Source: an uncultured Eubacteriales bacterium | GTDB taxonomy: Bacteria > Bacillota > Clostridia > Oscillospirales > CAG-272 | Assembly: GCA_934446485.1 (NCBI GenBank) | Contig: CAKSEM010000035.1 | Span: 1 to 10,559 of the forward strand | Direction: 5' to 3' | DNA length: 10,559 nucleotides | Shown: positions 1 to 6,581 of the stretch, piece by piece | How positions within the stretch are numbered: position 1 is the first letter of the stretch | How the letters are laid out: the number at the start of each line of letters is the position of its first letter | The notes under the pieces: model-generated | Database searches by the model: none | What the model was told of the DNA's origin: nothing | Seen by the model: the letters and a program-made list of their open reading frames with translations, nothing else | Translations under genes and position numbers: made by a program

Positions 1-892
1 CCTTATATGATTGCGCACCGGAACAACCCCACGGATTATTGGTATATACCAGTCCTTTATCCAAATCCACGGCGGTTATAATAACCAAGTGACCGGTCTT
101 TTCACTGTCGGATGCGTAACGAGCATATACCGGACCATATCTATCAATCATCTTGGCAAGCTCTTCGAGTGAGGCAATATCGGGTCTTTCCACTTTTCTC
201 AAAATATTATTAGGATTGCCTCCATTATTCCATTTTTCTCCCTTTCTTTTCTTCGCAACATCTATAGCAATTTTCAATGCCTCTTCGGTGCTTCGCCTTG
301 TCCCGGATTTGTAGTCACGAGCCATAAGCTCACATACAGACCAACAGATACCGTATTCACCTTGGCTATACAAAGGCACATCATACGCTACCCGTCTCGA
401 CAATTTAAGCCTTGGCATCTGTGTATCGAACACAAAATCTTCTTTATACGAAAATTCGATCGTACTGACAGATCCGTTTTGTGCAAGACCGGTCGCTGCG
501 GCTGCAGTTACAGGATTGTTACTGCAATAAGCATACAGATTGCCTCCTAAAATACTGTTTCCTACAGTGTTAACATCATCCCCGGAACTAATCCAACGTT
601 TAGCTACGGGGTCGTAATATCTTGACCCTGTCACGTAGAATCCCGTCTCGGAGTCATAGATGTACCCACGGTATCTGAGCGGATTTCTTGCACCGATCAT
701 GTTCTCGCCGAGCGCCGCGCCAGATCCGTCGGTCATCGAGATGAGCTTGCCCCACGCATCATAACGGTACTTCGCTATCACCTGCCGCGACGAGTCCATG
801 ATCCCGATTACGTCGCCCTGCAGGTTCGTGATGTAGTAATACTTTGTAACCTGCGACCCTACCTTATAGGTGAATCCGTACGAGCGTCCCGT
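1..892 (-). CDS. Orphan C-terminal tip of an RHS-repeat protein with a papain-like cysteine protease domain; partial
   Basis: A single open frame runs leftwards off the window edge. The upstream part carries the last RHS repeat and the hallmark RHS-associated core: RNPLRYRGYIYDSETGFYV, then SRYYDP, then NLYAYCSNNPV. This core normally separates the RHS shell from a variable toxin tip. The tip reads as a papain/C39/AvrRpt2-like cysteine protease: a GICWSVC motif with the candidate catalytic Cys at 344-346, a TGHLVII motif with the candidate His at 89-91, and a TNNPWG motif with the candidate Asn at 35-40. In known RHS systems such tips are released inside the shell and act as toxins, usually with an adjacent immunity gene, which here would lie beyond the left edge. 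There is no plausible start. The frame stays open back through the hairpin at 893-920 to a GTG at 962-964 inside the upstream lipoprotein gene, without a ribosome binding site; the first in-frame ATG (797-799) also lacks one. I infer a 5'-truncated orphan cassette, perhaps silent until recombined onto a full-length RHS gene. The family call is firm, the protease subfamily less so. Confidence 0.85.
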
Positions 893-927
893 GCAGGGTC
901 GGACTTTCGTCCGACCCTGCTTTTTTT
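893..927 (+). terminator. Perfect 12-bp hairpin followed by seven T (plus-strand terminator-like)
   Basis: The left arm (893-904) and right arm (909-920) are perfect 12-bp complements around a 4-base loop, TTTC on plus and GAAA on minus. Seven T follow at 921-927 on the plus strand, so the shape is an intrinsic terminator for plus-strand transcription. No plus-strand gene is visible to its left. Read on the minus strand, the T-run becomes an A-run before the stem, so it would not end the minus transcript, though the GNRA-type GAAA loop would make a very stable RNA hairpin there. It sits exactly where RHS similarity begins and just after the lipoprotein stop, which fits a cassette boundary. 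Confidence 0.6.
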
Positions 928-935
928 CAGTGGGG

Positions 936-1640
936 TTAGGTTGGTGTGCTGCTTGCCTGTGCACTTGATGTTTCTTTAATCAGTGTCGGGTCAATACAAC
1001 AAGCGAATTCAATTAATGTGCTGCGGAATATGTATTCTCCGTCGTCTGTATGTCTACTTAAATGGCACGAATACCAAGCTGATTTACCGCCCGATGTATC
1101 AGGGAAATCGGCATCCTTAACATTTTTGTCGAATGCCAGATTTTCTTCTGATTCGTTGTTGAGATAATTTATATACTCCTCCTCGAATTTATAGAACTTT
1201 TCTACATCGAAAGGTCTAATTATCAACCTGTTGACCAGCTCTAAAATTTCCGGATTATCATATATAAACCTGCTCCATCCTCCTTCATCGGGCTCGGCAT
1301 TAATATCAGATCGGACAGTCAGCGTGAAAAACCCATTCCCGAAATACGAAAGACTGACCCAATACCCGGTGTACTTCTCTATCAAGTCATAATTGATATA
1401 ATCGGCATCTTCTACCTCAACAGTCTCCGATATCACAAGCGGCGGATTTGAAGAGGATGTAATTCTAACACACTCCACAGTATACTTAAGCCCCAGTTCA
1501 TTCAACGTAGCCTGTATGAGCGCATCCGCATCGGCATTCTTCATGTCCGGCGTACGGAAGTCGAACAAAGGATTGGATATACATCCGGTAAGTAACAATA
1601 TCGCAATCGCTGCCGAAAGAAATCTCGTGATTTTTTTCAC
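936..1640 (-). CDS. Putative lipoprotein of unknown function
   Basis: The protein has about 234 residues from the preferred start and begins MKKITRFLSAAIAILLLTGC, a clean lipoprotein signal: basic N-terminus, hydrophobic core, lipobox LTGC with Cys20. It should be lipidated and held on the outer face of the membrane. The rest is an acidic soluble domain with Tyr- and Phe-rich stretches, one Cys near residue 39 and a Cys-Cys pair near the end, closing in a Ser/Thr/Ala-rich tail. I recognise no family. A GTG at 1649 would also open the frame, but it abuts the GGAGG box. The GTG at 1640 sits 9 bases from that box and gives the canonical signal peptide, so I prefer it. The upstream membrane-protein gene stops at 1646, only 5 bases away, so the two are probably co-translated. 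Position beside an RHS toxin tip makes an immunity-type role possible but unproven. Confidence 0.8.
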   Translation of the reverse strand: MKKITRFLSAAIAILLLTGCISNPLFDFRTPDMKNADADALIQATLNELGLKYTVECVRITSSSNPPLVISETVEVEDADYINYDLIEKYTGYWVSLSYFGNGFFTLTVRSDINAEPDEGGWSRFIYDNPEILELVNRLIIRPFDVEKFYKFEEEYINYLNNESEENLAFDKNVKDADFPDTSGGKSAWYSCHLSRHTDDGEYIFRSTLIEFACCIDPTLIKETSSAQASSTPT

Positions 1641-1645
1641 AATTG

Positions 1646-2308
1646 TCACCCTCCATTAATGGACAATATTTTCCCGGTATAAAACAGCCTCTCTCCGATA
1701 TAGAATGATTCGCTATCGATCCAATGCACACTCGAGGCAGTATCGGTTCTGTCAATTAAAATCTCTTTTCTAAGAACAGCGACCCCGATGTTAATATCCT
1801 TCTGTAAGTAGTATTCATCACGGTCATTGTACCTTTTTTCAACAACAGTAATACTGCCATCCTGAGAATCATGCATAACTGCTTCGTATTCATAATCATT
1901 ACCGACGCACATCACGCATACAAAAAATATACATATAAGCACCATGCATAACAGCAACATTAGTACCGAATACACTTTTCGCCATCTGATGAGCAGAGCC
2001 AGTGATAAAAATGACAACTGCGCAATTACTCCGACAAAACCGCACCCGAAAATAATGGAAAATATAGTCAATGTAATATATGATACACAGAATATCTTTT
2101 CCGGTTTCAGAAAAGCTGAAATTATAATCGGTATGCCAATGATAAACAAAATTACATTACTCAGAATCGTATCGAAAGATACTTTCGGATAATCATATAC
2201 GCAGTGATAACCGAATCTCGGAGCTGCAAACAGTACTATCGCAAAGCATACCAAAAACACCGAGTGAACAATTGAATAAGCGCCTAATATGGCTTTTAGT
2301 TTCTTCAT
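1646..2308 (-). CDS. Five-helix membrane protein of unknown function
   Basis: The 220-residue protein has about five predicted membrane segments in its first 135 residues (roughly 8-28, 45-65, 72-90, 90-106 and 112-134). The last is rich in Cys (CMVLICIFFVCVMC). A soluble C-terminal domain of about 85 residues follows, rich in Asp, Glu and Tyr, starting GNDYEYEAVMHDSQDGS. I recognise no family. The start ATG is preceded by GGTGAT, complementary to the AUCACC end of 16S rRNA, with 6 bases between. Its stop lies 5 bases before the favoured start of the downstream lipoprotein gene, so the two form a bicistronic unit. The unit appears to be driven by the promoter and structured leader at 2418-2574. 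The pairing of a membrane protein with a lipoprotein suggests a partnership at the membrane, perhaps sensing, transport or protection; this is inference. Confidence 0.8.
   Translation of the reverse strand: MKKLKAILGAYSIVHSVFLVCFAIVLFAAPRFGYHCVYDYPKVSFDTILSNVILFIIGIPIIISAFLKPEKIFCVSYITLTIFSIIFGCGFVGVIAQLSFLSLALLIRWRKVYSVLMLLLCMVLICIFFVCVMCVGNDYEYEAVMHDSQDGSITVVEKRYNDRDEYYLQKDINIGVAVLRKEILIDRTDTASSVHWIDSESFYIGERLFYTGKILSINGG
1649..1654 (-). promoter_or_regulatory. Ribosome binding site that sets the lipoprotein start
   Basis: GGAGGG on the minus strand lies within the last codons of the membrane-protein gene. It directly abuts the GTG at 1647-1649, too close to serve it, but is well placed for the GTG at 1638-1640. 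Confidence 0.65.
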
Positions 2309-2334
2309 TGCATCATCACCATTGCATCATCACC
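2307..2334 (-). repeat. 14-bp tandem duplication of the ribosome binding site and start region
   Basis: Two exact 14-base copies (plus strand 2307-2320 and 2321-2334; minus-strand unit GGTGATGATGCAAT) lie directly upstream of and including the first bases of the membrane-protein start. Each copy supplies a GGTGAT box and an ATG. The upstream ATG opens a five-codon reading frame (M-V-M-M-Q) whose TGA overlaps the real start as ATGA, so a tiny leader peptide could couple to the gene. Confidence 0.85.
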
Positions 2335-2417
2335 AAAACCACGCAATTTGTCCGTGCAGATGCCTCTATAATCAACGTCGAGATAAAATATCTTTACCGA
2401 TATTTCCGCGAACGCGC

Positions 2418-2457
2418 AAAAAACGCACAGCCTCCGTTACGTAAACAGAGCTGTGCG
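2418..2457 (-). terminator. Intrinsic terminator of the structured RNA
   Basis: On the minus strand, CGCACAGC (2450-2457) pairs perfectly with GCTGTGCG (2424-2431) around an 18-base loop, which can itself close further (CTC with GAG). Six T follow at once (2418-2423). This is a strong rho-independent terminator shape. Confidence 0.8.
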
Positions 2458-2539
2458 CCTCTATGACAAACTTTTCAGTCCGCCGTCCGTCCTGTGGGCA
2501 GCACTTACGCTTACGCTTCGGGGGTTCGCGGGATCCTAT
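2418..2539 (-). ncRNA. Candidate structured small RNA or attenuating leader, class unknown
   Basis: The inferred transcript starts near 2539, 7 bases beyond the -10 box, and ends in the T-run at 2418-2423, about 122 nt. It contains no ATG and no credible peptide. It has a repeated GCGTAA element near the 5' end whose CGTAA could pair with TTACG in the loop of the terminator hairpin. A CCGCGAAC segment at 2524-2531 is fully complementary to GTTCGCGG at 2406-2413, beyond the terminator. That could form an alternative closing stem in read-through RNA. The element lies upstream of and co-directional with the membrane/lipoprotein pair, the layout of a riboswitch or attenuator, but it would work equally as a free small RNA. 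I compared it mentally with cobalamin, TPP, SAM, glycine, c-di-GMP and ZTP riboswitches, SRP RNA, 6S RNA and tmRNA and saw no match. Confidence 0.55.
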
Positions 2540-2545
2540 GTCTTC

Positions 2546-2574
2546 AGTATAGCATATCGTTCTTGTACTGTCAA
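2546..2574 (-). promoter_or_regulatory. Strong sigma-A type promoter
   Basis: On the minus strand, a consensus TTGACA -35 box (2569-2574) is followed after exactly 17 bases by TATACT (2546-2551), one mismatch from the ideal -10 box. An A-rich stretch lies just upstream of the -35 box and could act as an UP element. It points to the structured RNA and the membrane/lipoprotein genes. Confidence 0.85.
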
Positions 2575-2744
2575 TACTTTACTGTGTTTTTTGTCGATTT
2601 GCGTCAATTATTATTAATTATCATACATATAATGCACATTCGGTGGAAATATAGCAGAATCCTCTTATGTGTTGCGGATTTGTCGGGTACTTCCGTGATA
2701 CACTCAACCTCACAGGCTCCGCCGGTGGTTTCCGAAGCCAATGA

Positions 2745-2778
2745 AAGGTCCGTGCCGATTGCCGTCAGCACGGACCTT
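2745..2778 (-). terminator. Probable terminator of the ECF transporter operon
   Basis: Arms at 2745-2755 and 2768-2778 are perfect 11-bp complements with a 12-base loop, 30 bases beyond the S-component stop. On the minus strand the stem ends in CCTT and continues TCATT, so the T-tract is short. It is a plausible but not ideal intrinsic terminator, well placed to end the operon. Confidence 0.6.
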
Positions 2779-2808
2779 CACATTAATTCTGTCTCTCACA
2801 GGACATAT

Positions 2809-3483
2809 TCATATACCGTACTTCGTCCGTATTCTTCCGAGAATCTTTCCGATCGGTTTTGAGAACAGCAGCAAGAATATTACATTTGATACGGCGTACG
2901 TTGCCGTAAACGGCAGCGCAGATCCCGCCGCCGCAATGTACCTTGAAAGATTAAACCTGCCGTCCGCCCAAAGAACGGTCCAAATGTCCATGAGAAGAGA
3001 AAACAGGATGCCGGAGAAGATACCGTATGCAGCCAGAAACAGTTTGCTCCGTTTAAGACGACTCGAAACGAGCCCCGCAATAAAGCCTATTATACCCCAA
3101 CTGAACATTTGAAACGGAGTCCACGGTCCCTGACCGAAATAGAAATTTGAGATCAGTGCAGTGAGCGCCCCCGTCAAAAAACCTGCCTCACTTCCGAAAT
3201 ACATAGCGGTTATAACCACCATAGCCGTCACAGGCTTGAATCCCGGAATCGGCGTGAACAGTATTCTTCCGACCACGGAAAGCGCCGTCATCGCCGCAAT
3301 GATCAGAAGCGTGCCCGTTCCGGATCCTCCCCGCTCAAATCGAAGAAAGAACGGAACACACGAAAAAAGCGCCACGCACAGAGAGATCCATGCATACATC
3401 TTGCTTCCGAACAGCATCGCTCCGCCTATCACAATCGCAGGTATCACGAGACATGTGAGCCCGTATGAAACGATCTTCTTCAT
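2809..3483 (-). CDS. ECF transporter S component (substrate-binding membrane subunit), likely vitamin or corrinoid specific
   Basis: The 224-residue, very hydrophobic protein has about six membrane segments. The stretch PGFKPVTAMVVITAMYFG, followed by GFLTGALTALISNFYFGQG and PWTPFQMFSWGIIGFIAGL, is typical of ECF S components, which bind a vitamin-like ligand in the membrane and topple with EcfT. It is the last gene of the operon. Its ATG overlaps the ATPase stop as ATGA, with a GGGGGAAGG box just upstream, so the start is secure. An S gene encoded with its own T and A subunits is the group I (dedicated) arrangement. Its substrate cannot be read from the sequence alone. The neighbouring DUF4430 and alpha/alpha-barrel surface proteins resemble the two cobalamin-binding domains of transcobalamin, so a CbrT-like cobalamin or cobinamide role is my favoured inference. 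Other vitamins remain possible. Confidence 0.85.
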   Translation of the reverse strand: MKKIVSYGLTCLVIPAIVIGGAMLFGSKMYAWISLCVALFSCVPFFLRFERGGSGTGTLLIIAAMTALSVVGRILFTPIPGFKPVTAMVVITAMYFGSEAGFLTGALTALISNFYFGQGPWTPFQMFSWGIIGFIAGLVSSRLKRSKLFLAAYGIFSGILFSLLMDIWTVLWADGRFNLSRYIAAAGSALPFTATYAVSNVIFLLLFSKPIGKILGRIRTKYGI

Positions 3484-5150
3484 CGATTGCCTTCCCCCTT
3501 GCAGAATCCTACGACCTGCTCGCAGGTAACTGCGTTTCGGCAGATATTACGCGCCATGCGGTTTGCGGCAGTCGTGTAGAAATTGTTTTCAGAGAAAAAT
3601 CTCGTCGGAACATCGGACGACAGTATCTCACCGTCGAAGAACAAAGCACATCTGTCTGAGCTCTGCGCTGCGAATTCCACATCATGCGTCACAATAACGA
3701 CCGTCATTCCGCCCAGCGCGAGCTCGCGCAAGATCCCACGAAGTGCCTGCTTTGATGCGGAATCGAGTCCCTTTGTCGGCTCATCCAGCAGCAGTATCTT
3801 CGGTTCAAGAAGGAGCATCTTGGCTATAGCGCACTTCTGAACTTCGCCTCCGCTCAGATCGAGCGGGTTCTTGTCCAAAAGATGCGACGTTCCGACCCTT
3901 GCCGACACTGCATCTATCCTTTTCTTTCGCTCGTCAGCCGATATTCCCATGTAACCTAATATATCGGAAAGATCGGCTCGCACGGTGTCCTTAATAAACA
4001 CGCACTGCGGATCCTGCGGGAGCAGAGTAAGGTTATTCCGATACAGCGAATTTCCGCGATAGCTCCCGATCGGCTTGCCGCCGACTGTGACCTTGCCGCG
4101 ATACGCCTTGTTCAGCCCTGCCGTTACGTTAAGTGTCGTTGTCTTTCCTGTACCGTTTCCGCCCAGAATACAGTATATTTCTCCGCTGTAAACCTTAAAC
4201 GATGTTCCGCGAAGGATATCGGGAAGGTCTCTCTCATACCTGAACCACACATTTTTAAACTCAAGCGCGACTTCATCCCGATGTGAATACTCATGCTCCG
4301 GCATCGCGCCGCCGCGCACAAAACGCTGCTCAAGAAAATCTCTTCCCTCTCTGACGGTGAGCGGACAGTCGCCGTCGGCTCCCAATGCGCCGAATATCCG
4401 AACTGCGCTCGGAAGCCCCATTAGCATCGGGTGATCCTCACGAATTTGCCGCAGCCTGTCTCCGACGTTTCTCGGCGAATCGAAAACGGCAAGGTGTCCC
4501 ATATCCATGACCAGAACATTGTCCGCTATCGGGAACACTTCCTCCAGCCGATGCTCTGCAATTATCACTGTCAGACCGAGTTCACGGTTCAAACGTTTCA
4601 GCGTTGCAATAAAATCTGCGGCAGCGATCGGATCGAGCTGACTCGTAGGCTCGTCAAGGATCAAGACCTTCGGCTGCATCACCATAACCGCAGCGAGATT
4701 CAGAAGCTGCTTCTGACCGCCGGACAGCTCATCGGTAGAGCGGCGAAACCAGCTCTCAATGCCGAAATAGCTCGCCATCTCACCGACTCTGCGACGGACA
4801 GTCTCCGTCGGAAGCCCCAAATTTTCAAGTCCGAACGCAAGCTCATGCCATACCTTGTCCGTTACGATCTGACTGTCGGGGTTCTGCAGTACGAATCCGA
4901 TCTCTGACGCAGAGGTCATGCCGTCAAGCTCATCCTGCAGGACCCCGCAGTAGAATATGCGTCCGCTCATCTTGCCGTGCGGCGCAAGCTCTCGCTTCAA
5001 AAGGCGCAGCAGCGTCGTTTTGCCGCACCCGGACGCTCCGCATACAACTGCGAAATCCCCGGAGTTAAGTGAAAAATTCACACTATCCACGGCCAATCCA
5101 TCACACTCGGGATAAGCGAAACTCAGATCTTCGATATGTAGTACTTCCAT
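3480..5150 (-). CDS. ECF transporter ATPase, two fused nucleotide-binding domains (EcfA-EcfA')
   Basis: The 556-residue protein carries two complete ABC ATPase domains that would energise uptake through EcfT. Domain 1 has Walker A GASGCGKT (38-45), a Q-loop in LQNPDSQIV (Gln89), signature LSGGQ (142-146), Walker B ending LILDEP (163-168) and switch His200. Domain 2 has Walker A GGNGTGKT (330-337), Q-loop Gln379, signature LSGGE (432-436), Walker B LLLDEP (453-458) and switch His489. Both sites therefore look catalytically competent. The QNPDSQIV form is characteristic of ECF ATPases. In many ECF systems the two ATPases are separate genes; here they are fused with a linker around 225-290. An in-frame ATG exists at 5228, but the ATG at 5150 has a GGGAG box 7 bases upstream and starts directly with the ABC domain, so I prefer it. 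The gene overlaps the end of ecfT by 28 bases and the S-component start by 4. Confidence 0.93.
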   Translation of the reverse strand: MEVLHIEDLSFAYPECDGLAVDSVNFSLNSGDFAVVCGASGCGKTTLLRLLKRELAPHGKMSGRIFYCGVLQDELDGMTSASEIGFVLQNPDSQIVTDKVWHELAFGLENLGLPTETVRRRVGEMASYFGIESWFRRSTDELSGGQKQLLNLAAVMVMQPKVLILDEPTSQLDPIAAADFIATLKRLNRELGLTVIIAEHRLEEVFPIADNVLVMDMGHLAVFDSPRNVGDRLRQIREDHPMLMGLPSAVRIFGALGADGDCPLTVREGRDFLEQRFVRGGAMPEHEYSHRDEVALEFKNVWFRYERDLPDILRGTSFKVYSGEIYCILGGNGTGKTTTLNVTAGLNKAYRGKVTVGGKPIGSYRGNSLYRNNLTLLPQDPQCVFIKDTVRADLSDILGYMGISADERKKRIDAVSARVGTSHLLDKNPLDLSGGEVQKCAIAKMLLLEPKILLLDEPTKGLDSASKQALRGILRELALGGMTVVIVTHDVEFAAQSSDRCALFFDGEILSSDVPTRFFSENNFYTTAANRMARNICRNAVTCEQVVGFCKGEGNR

Positions 5151-6004
5151 AAGAGCGCTCCCTTCACCTCTATAAAAAACGGCATAAACGAAAGTATTCC
5201 GAATCCGACATATACGAGCAGTGCACACGGTGCCGGATTCAGCCCACCAAGCCTCGGATAGTAATAGTAAGTCATTTGCCCCGTTGCAATGCCGACGAGC
5301 ACGATAATGAGCATGGCAGCTGACACCGTGAGGAGCACACCGTCATCGGCACAAAAGCGGTAAATTGAAAAATTACTTCTTTTCACATATCCGTACCCTC
5401 TTGCCTTCATAGAGGCGGACGTGTCCATCGCACTCTCAAGCGACCACGATATCATCGCCGTAAATACGCGCATCGCACTACGTATTCTATCCGTATATCC
5501 TCCTGACGAATAAAGCCCCATAGCACGCTGGGCGCGATTTACACGGCGCATCCGACGCTTAAACATAGGCACGAACCTCAGAGCCATCGACAGAACTAGA
5601 GACAGCTTCGGGACCGCCTTTCCGAAAAGGTACAAAAACTTGTCGCTCGTCATGATACAGCTGTAGCACTTACACCACATCATAACGCCGATCACCGTTA
5701 CCGCAATAAATATACCGTATATAAATGCCTCAAGTGTCACGGGATTTCCGTTCATGAAGAACAGCGGTGTCACGCCGTTATGTGAAAACAGAGGATTAGT
5801 TAAGGCGATTATAATGAACATCGGAATGTAAAACCCGGCTTCTCCCGGAACCTCACTGTGTTTCTGAATCATAATGAGGAATAATATTCCGCCGAGCAGT
5901 GCGATAACCTCAAGTATCGGATTTGCCGCAAACATAGCCACACACAGCACCGATAAAAAATAGAACATCAGCACTGACGGGTGATACCCGCCGAACATCG
6001 TCAT
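5123..6004 (-). CDS. ECF transporter transmembrane component T (EcfT/CbiQ family)
   Basis: The 293-residue membrane protein is the scaffold that links the S component to the ATPases. Hydrophobic segments occupy roughly 10-45, 57-72, 92-113 and 218-280. A basic cytoplasmic region lies between, with the two coupling motifs expected in EcfT: RAQRAMG (157-163) and KARGYG (200-205, the conserved Ala-Arg-Gly). These dock into the ATPase grooves. An ATG at 6010 overlaps the preceding stop as ATGA but abuts the GGAGGA box. The ATG at 6004 lies 6 bases from that box and is the better start. The gene directly follows the small DUF4430 gene and overlaps the ATPase gene, so it belongs to the same transcript. 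Confidence 0.9.
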   Translation of the reverse strand: MTMFGGYHPSVLMFYFLSVLCVAMFAANPILEVIALLGGILFLIMIQKHSEVPGEAGFYIPMFIIIALTNPLFSHNGVTPLFFMNGNPVTLEAFIYGIFIAVTVIGVMMWCKCYSCIMTSDKFLYLFGKAVPKLSLVLSMALRFVPMFKRRMRRVNRAQRAMGLYSSGGYTDRIRSAMRVFTAMISWSLESAMDTSASMKARGYGYVKRSNFSIYRFCADDGVLLTVSAAMLIIVLVGIATGQMTYYYYPRLGGLNPAPCALLVYVGFGILSFMPFFIEVKGALLWKYYISKI

Positions 6005-6006
6005 CG

Positions 6007-6555
6007 TCATTCCTCCTCTATCCACTCGCATCCGACATCATGTCCGAGGTCGCAGGTATATACCCACTCAATAACATCATCGTCACGAAGCTCATATTTT
6101 GAGCATCCGTAATTAGGATACTCTCCGTTAACTCGGTACATCCAGCCCGAAAGCGCACCGCATGAGAATTCATATAAATAATGTATCCCCTGAATGTACA
6201 CGCTGCCGTAGCTGTTCTGATCAGCGCCCTGGTACTCCATCTGTATCCTGTTATACCGAACCGCGCGGTCAAGAATATCAAAGACCGTGTCCCCGGGGCG
6301 AAGAACATACTCGGTCGGAGCGAGGATCACACCGTCCGGCGGCACGAACTCTTCGGAGCGGAGAGCCGGATCCAGATCCCCGTAATTTTCAAGCACCGTA
6401 TCGCAGCGAATGCTTATCGTCACGGTTTCGGAATCGGGGGTTATGTCGTCGATATGCGTCAGATAGTATTCATCCACAGATTGAATATCCGTCCCGCAGA
6501 CCAAAACGGCAATAATAAGAATAATCGCGGATATTGCGAGTATATCATGCTTCAA
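6007..6555 (-). CDS. Small extracellular DUF4430 (transcobalamin C-terminal-like) protein
   Basis: The 182-residue protein has an N-terminal hydrophobic segment (about 4-22), either a signal peptide or a membrane anchor; a Cys at 20 is not in a good lipobox. A short linker leads to a DUF4430 domain at about 86-175. Its hallmarks are a PGDTVFDIL helix start (87-95), YLYEFSCG (127-133), SGWMYRVNGEYPNYG (136-150), and the closing EWVYTCDLGHDVG. This family is named for resemblance to the C-terminal beta domain of transcobalamin and intrinsic factor, which covers one face of bound cobalamin. The start is TTG at 6553-6555, with a GGGGGAG box about 4 bases upstream; no ATG or GTG suits better. It lies 26 bases after the barrel gene and runs into ecfT, so it probably delivers ligand to the transporter at the membrane. 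Domain call firm; ligand inferred. Confidence 0.88.
   Translation of the reverse strand: MKHDILAISAIILIIAVLVCGTDIQSVDEYYLTHIDDITPDSETVTISIRCDTVLENYGDLDPALRSEEFVPPDGVILAPTEYVLRPGDTVFDILDRAVRYNRIQMEYQGADQNSYGSVYIQGIHYLYEFSCGALSGWMYRVNGEYPNYGCSKYELRDDDVIEWVYTCDLGHDVGCEWIEEE
6011..6016 (-). promoter_or_regulatory. Ribosome binding site that sets the EcfT start
   Basis: A GGAGGA box on the minus strand lies inside the last codons of the DUF4430 gene. It is followed by ATG-ACG-ATG-ACG-ATG. The first ATG touches the box; the second (6002-6004) has 6-base spacing and is favoured. Confidence 0.6.
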
Positions 6556-6581
6556 GGCTCTCCCCCCTCGTCGTCACCGAT

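Larger units (their letters stand above)
2309..2808. other. 500-bp gene-free region between the ECF operon and the membrane/lipoprotein cassette
   Basis: No convincing protein gene is present; the open frames here lack ribosome binding sites and recognisable similarity. From right to left it holds the ECF-operon terminator hairpin (2745-2778), an AT-rich stretch around 2560-2640 with no clear function except a possible UP element just upstream of the -35 box, a strong minus-strand promoter (2546-2574), a structured RNA ending in a terminator (2418-2539), a weak AT-rich hairpin (arms 2386-2392 and 2399-2405), an unstructured stretch at 2335-2385, and the tandem repeat ahead of the membrane-protein gene. 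Confidence 0.7.

Noticed and set aside
362..550. Small plus-strand open frame opposite the RHS tip.
   Set aside because: Antisense to clear RHS core and protease coding sequence; no ribosome binding site or recognisable domain.
918..930. A AAA AAG slippery heptamer followed by a hairpin, suggesting programmed -1 frameshifting from the lipoprotein gene into the RHS frame.
   Set aside because: The lipoprotein frame stops at 936-938, before the heptamer, so ribosomes would not reach it in that frame, and the stem begins with no spacer. The terminator or boundary reading is simpler.
1498..1755. Minus-strand 85-codon frame overlapping the lipoprotein and membrane-protein genes.
   Set aside because: It is out of frame with both genes, which have clear signal or membrane features and coupled starts, so it is a shadow.
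2628..2633. Perfect TATAAT on the plus strand, a possible promoter.
   Set aside because: No acceptable -35 box at 16-18 bases upstream and no plus-strand gene to serve.
2309..2808. Possible cobalamin riboswitch near the ECF genes.
   Set aside because: No B12-box-like sequence seen on either strand, and the region lies downstream of the ECF operon. Any riboswitch for that operon should lie beyond the right edge.
2494..2862. Plus-strand frame of 122 codons in the gene-free region.
   Set aside because: It crosses the promoter, AT-rich tract and terminator hairpin of the opposite strand, has no good ribosome binding site, and its product looks random.
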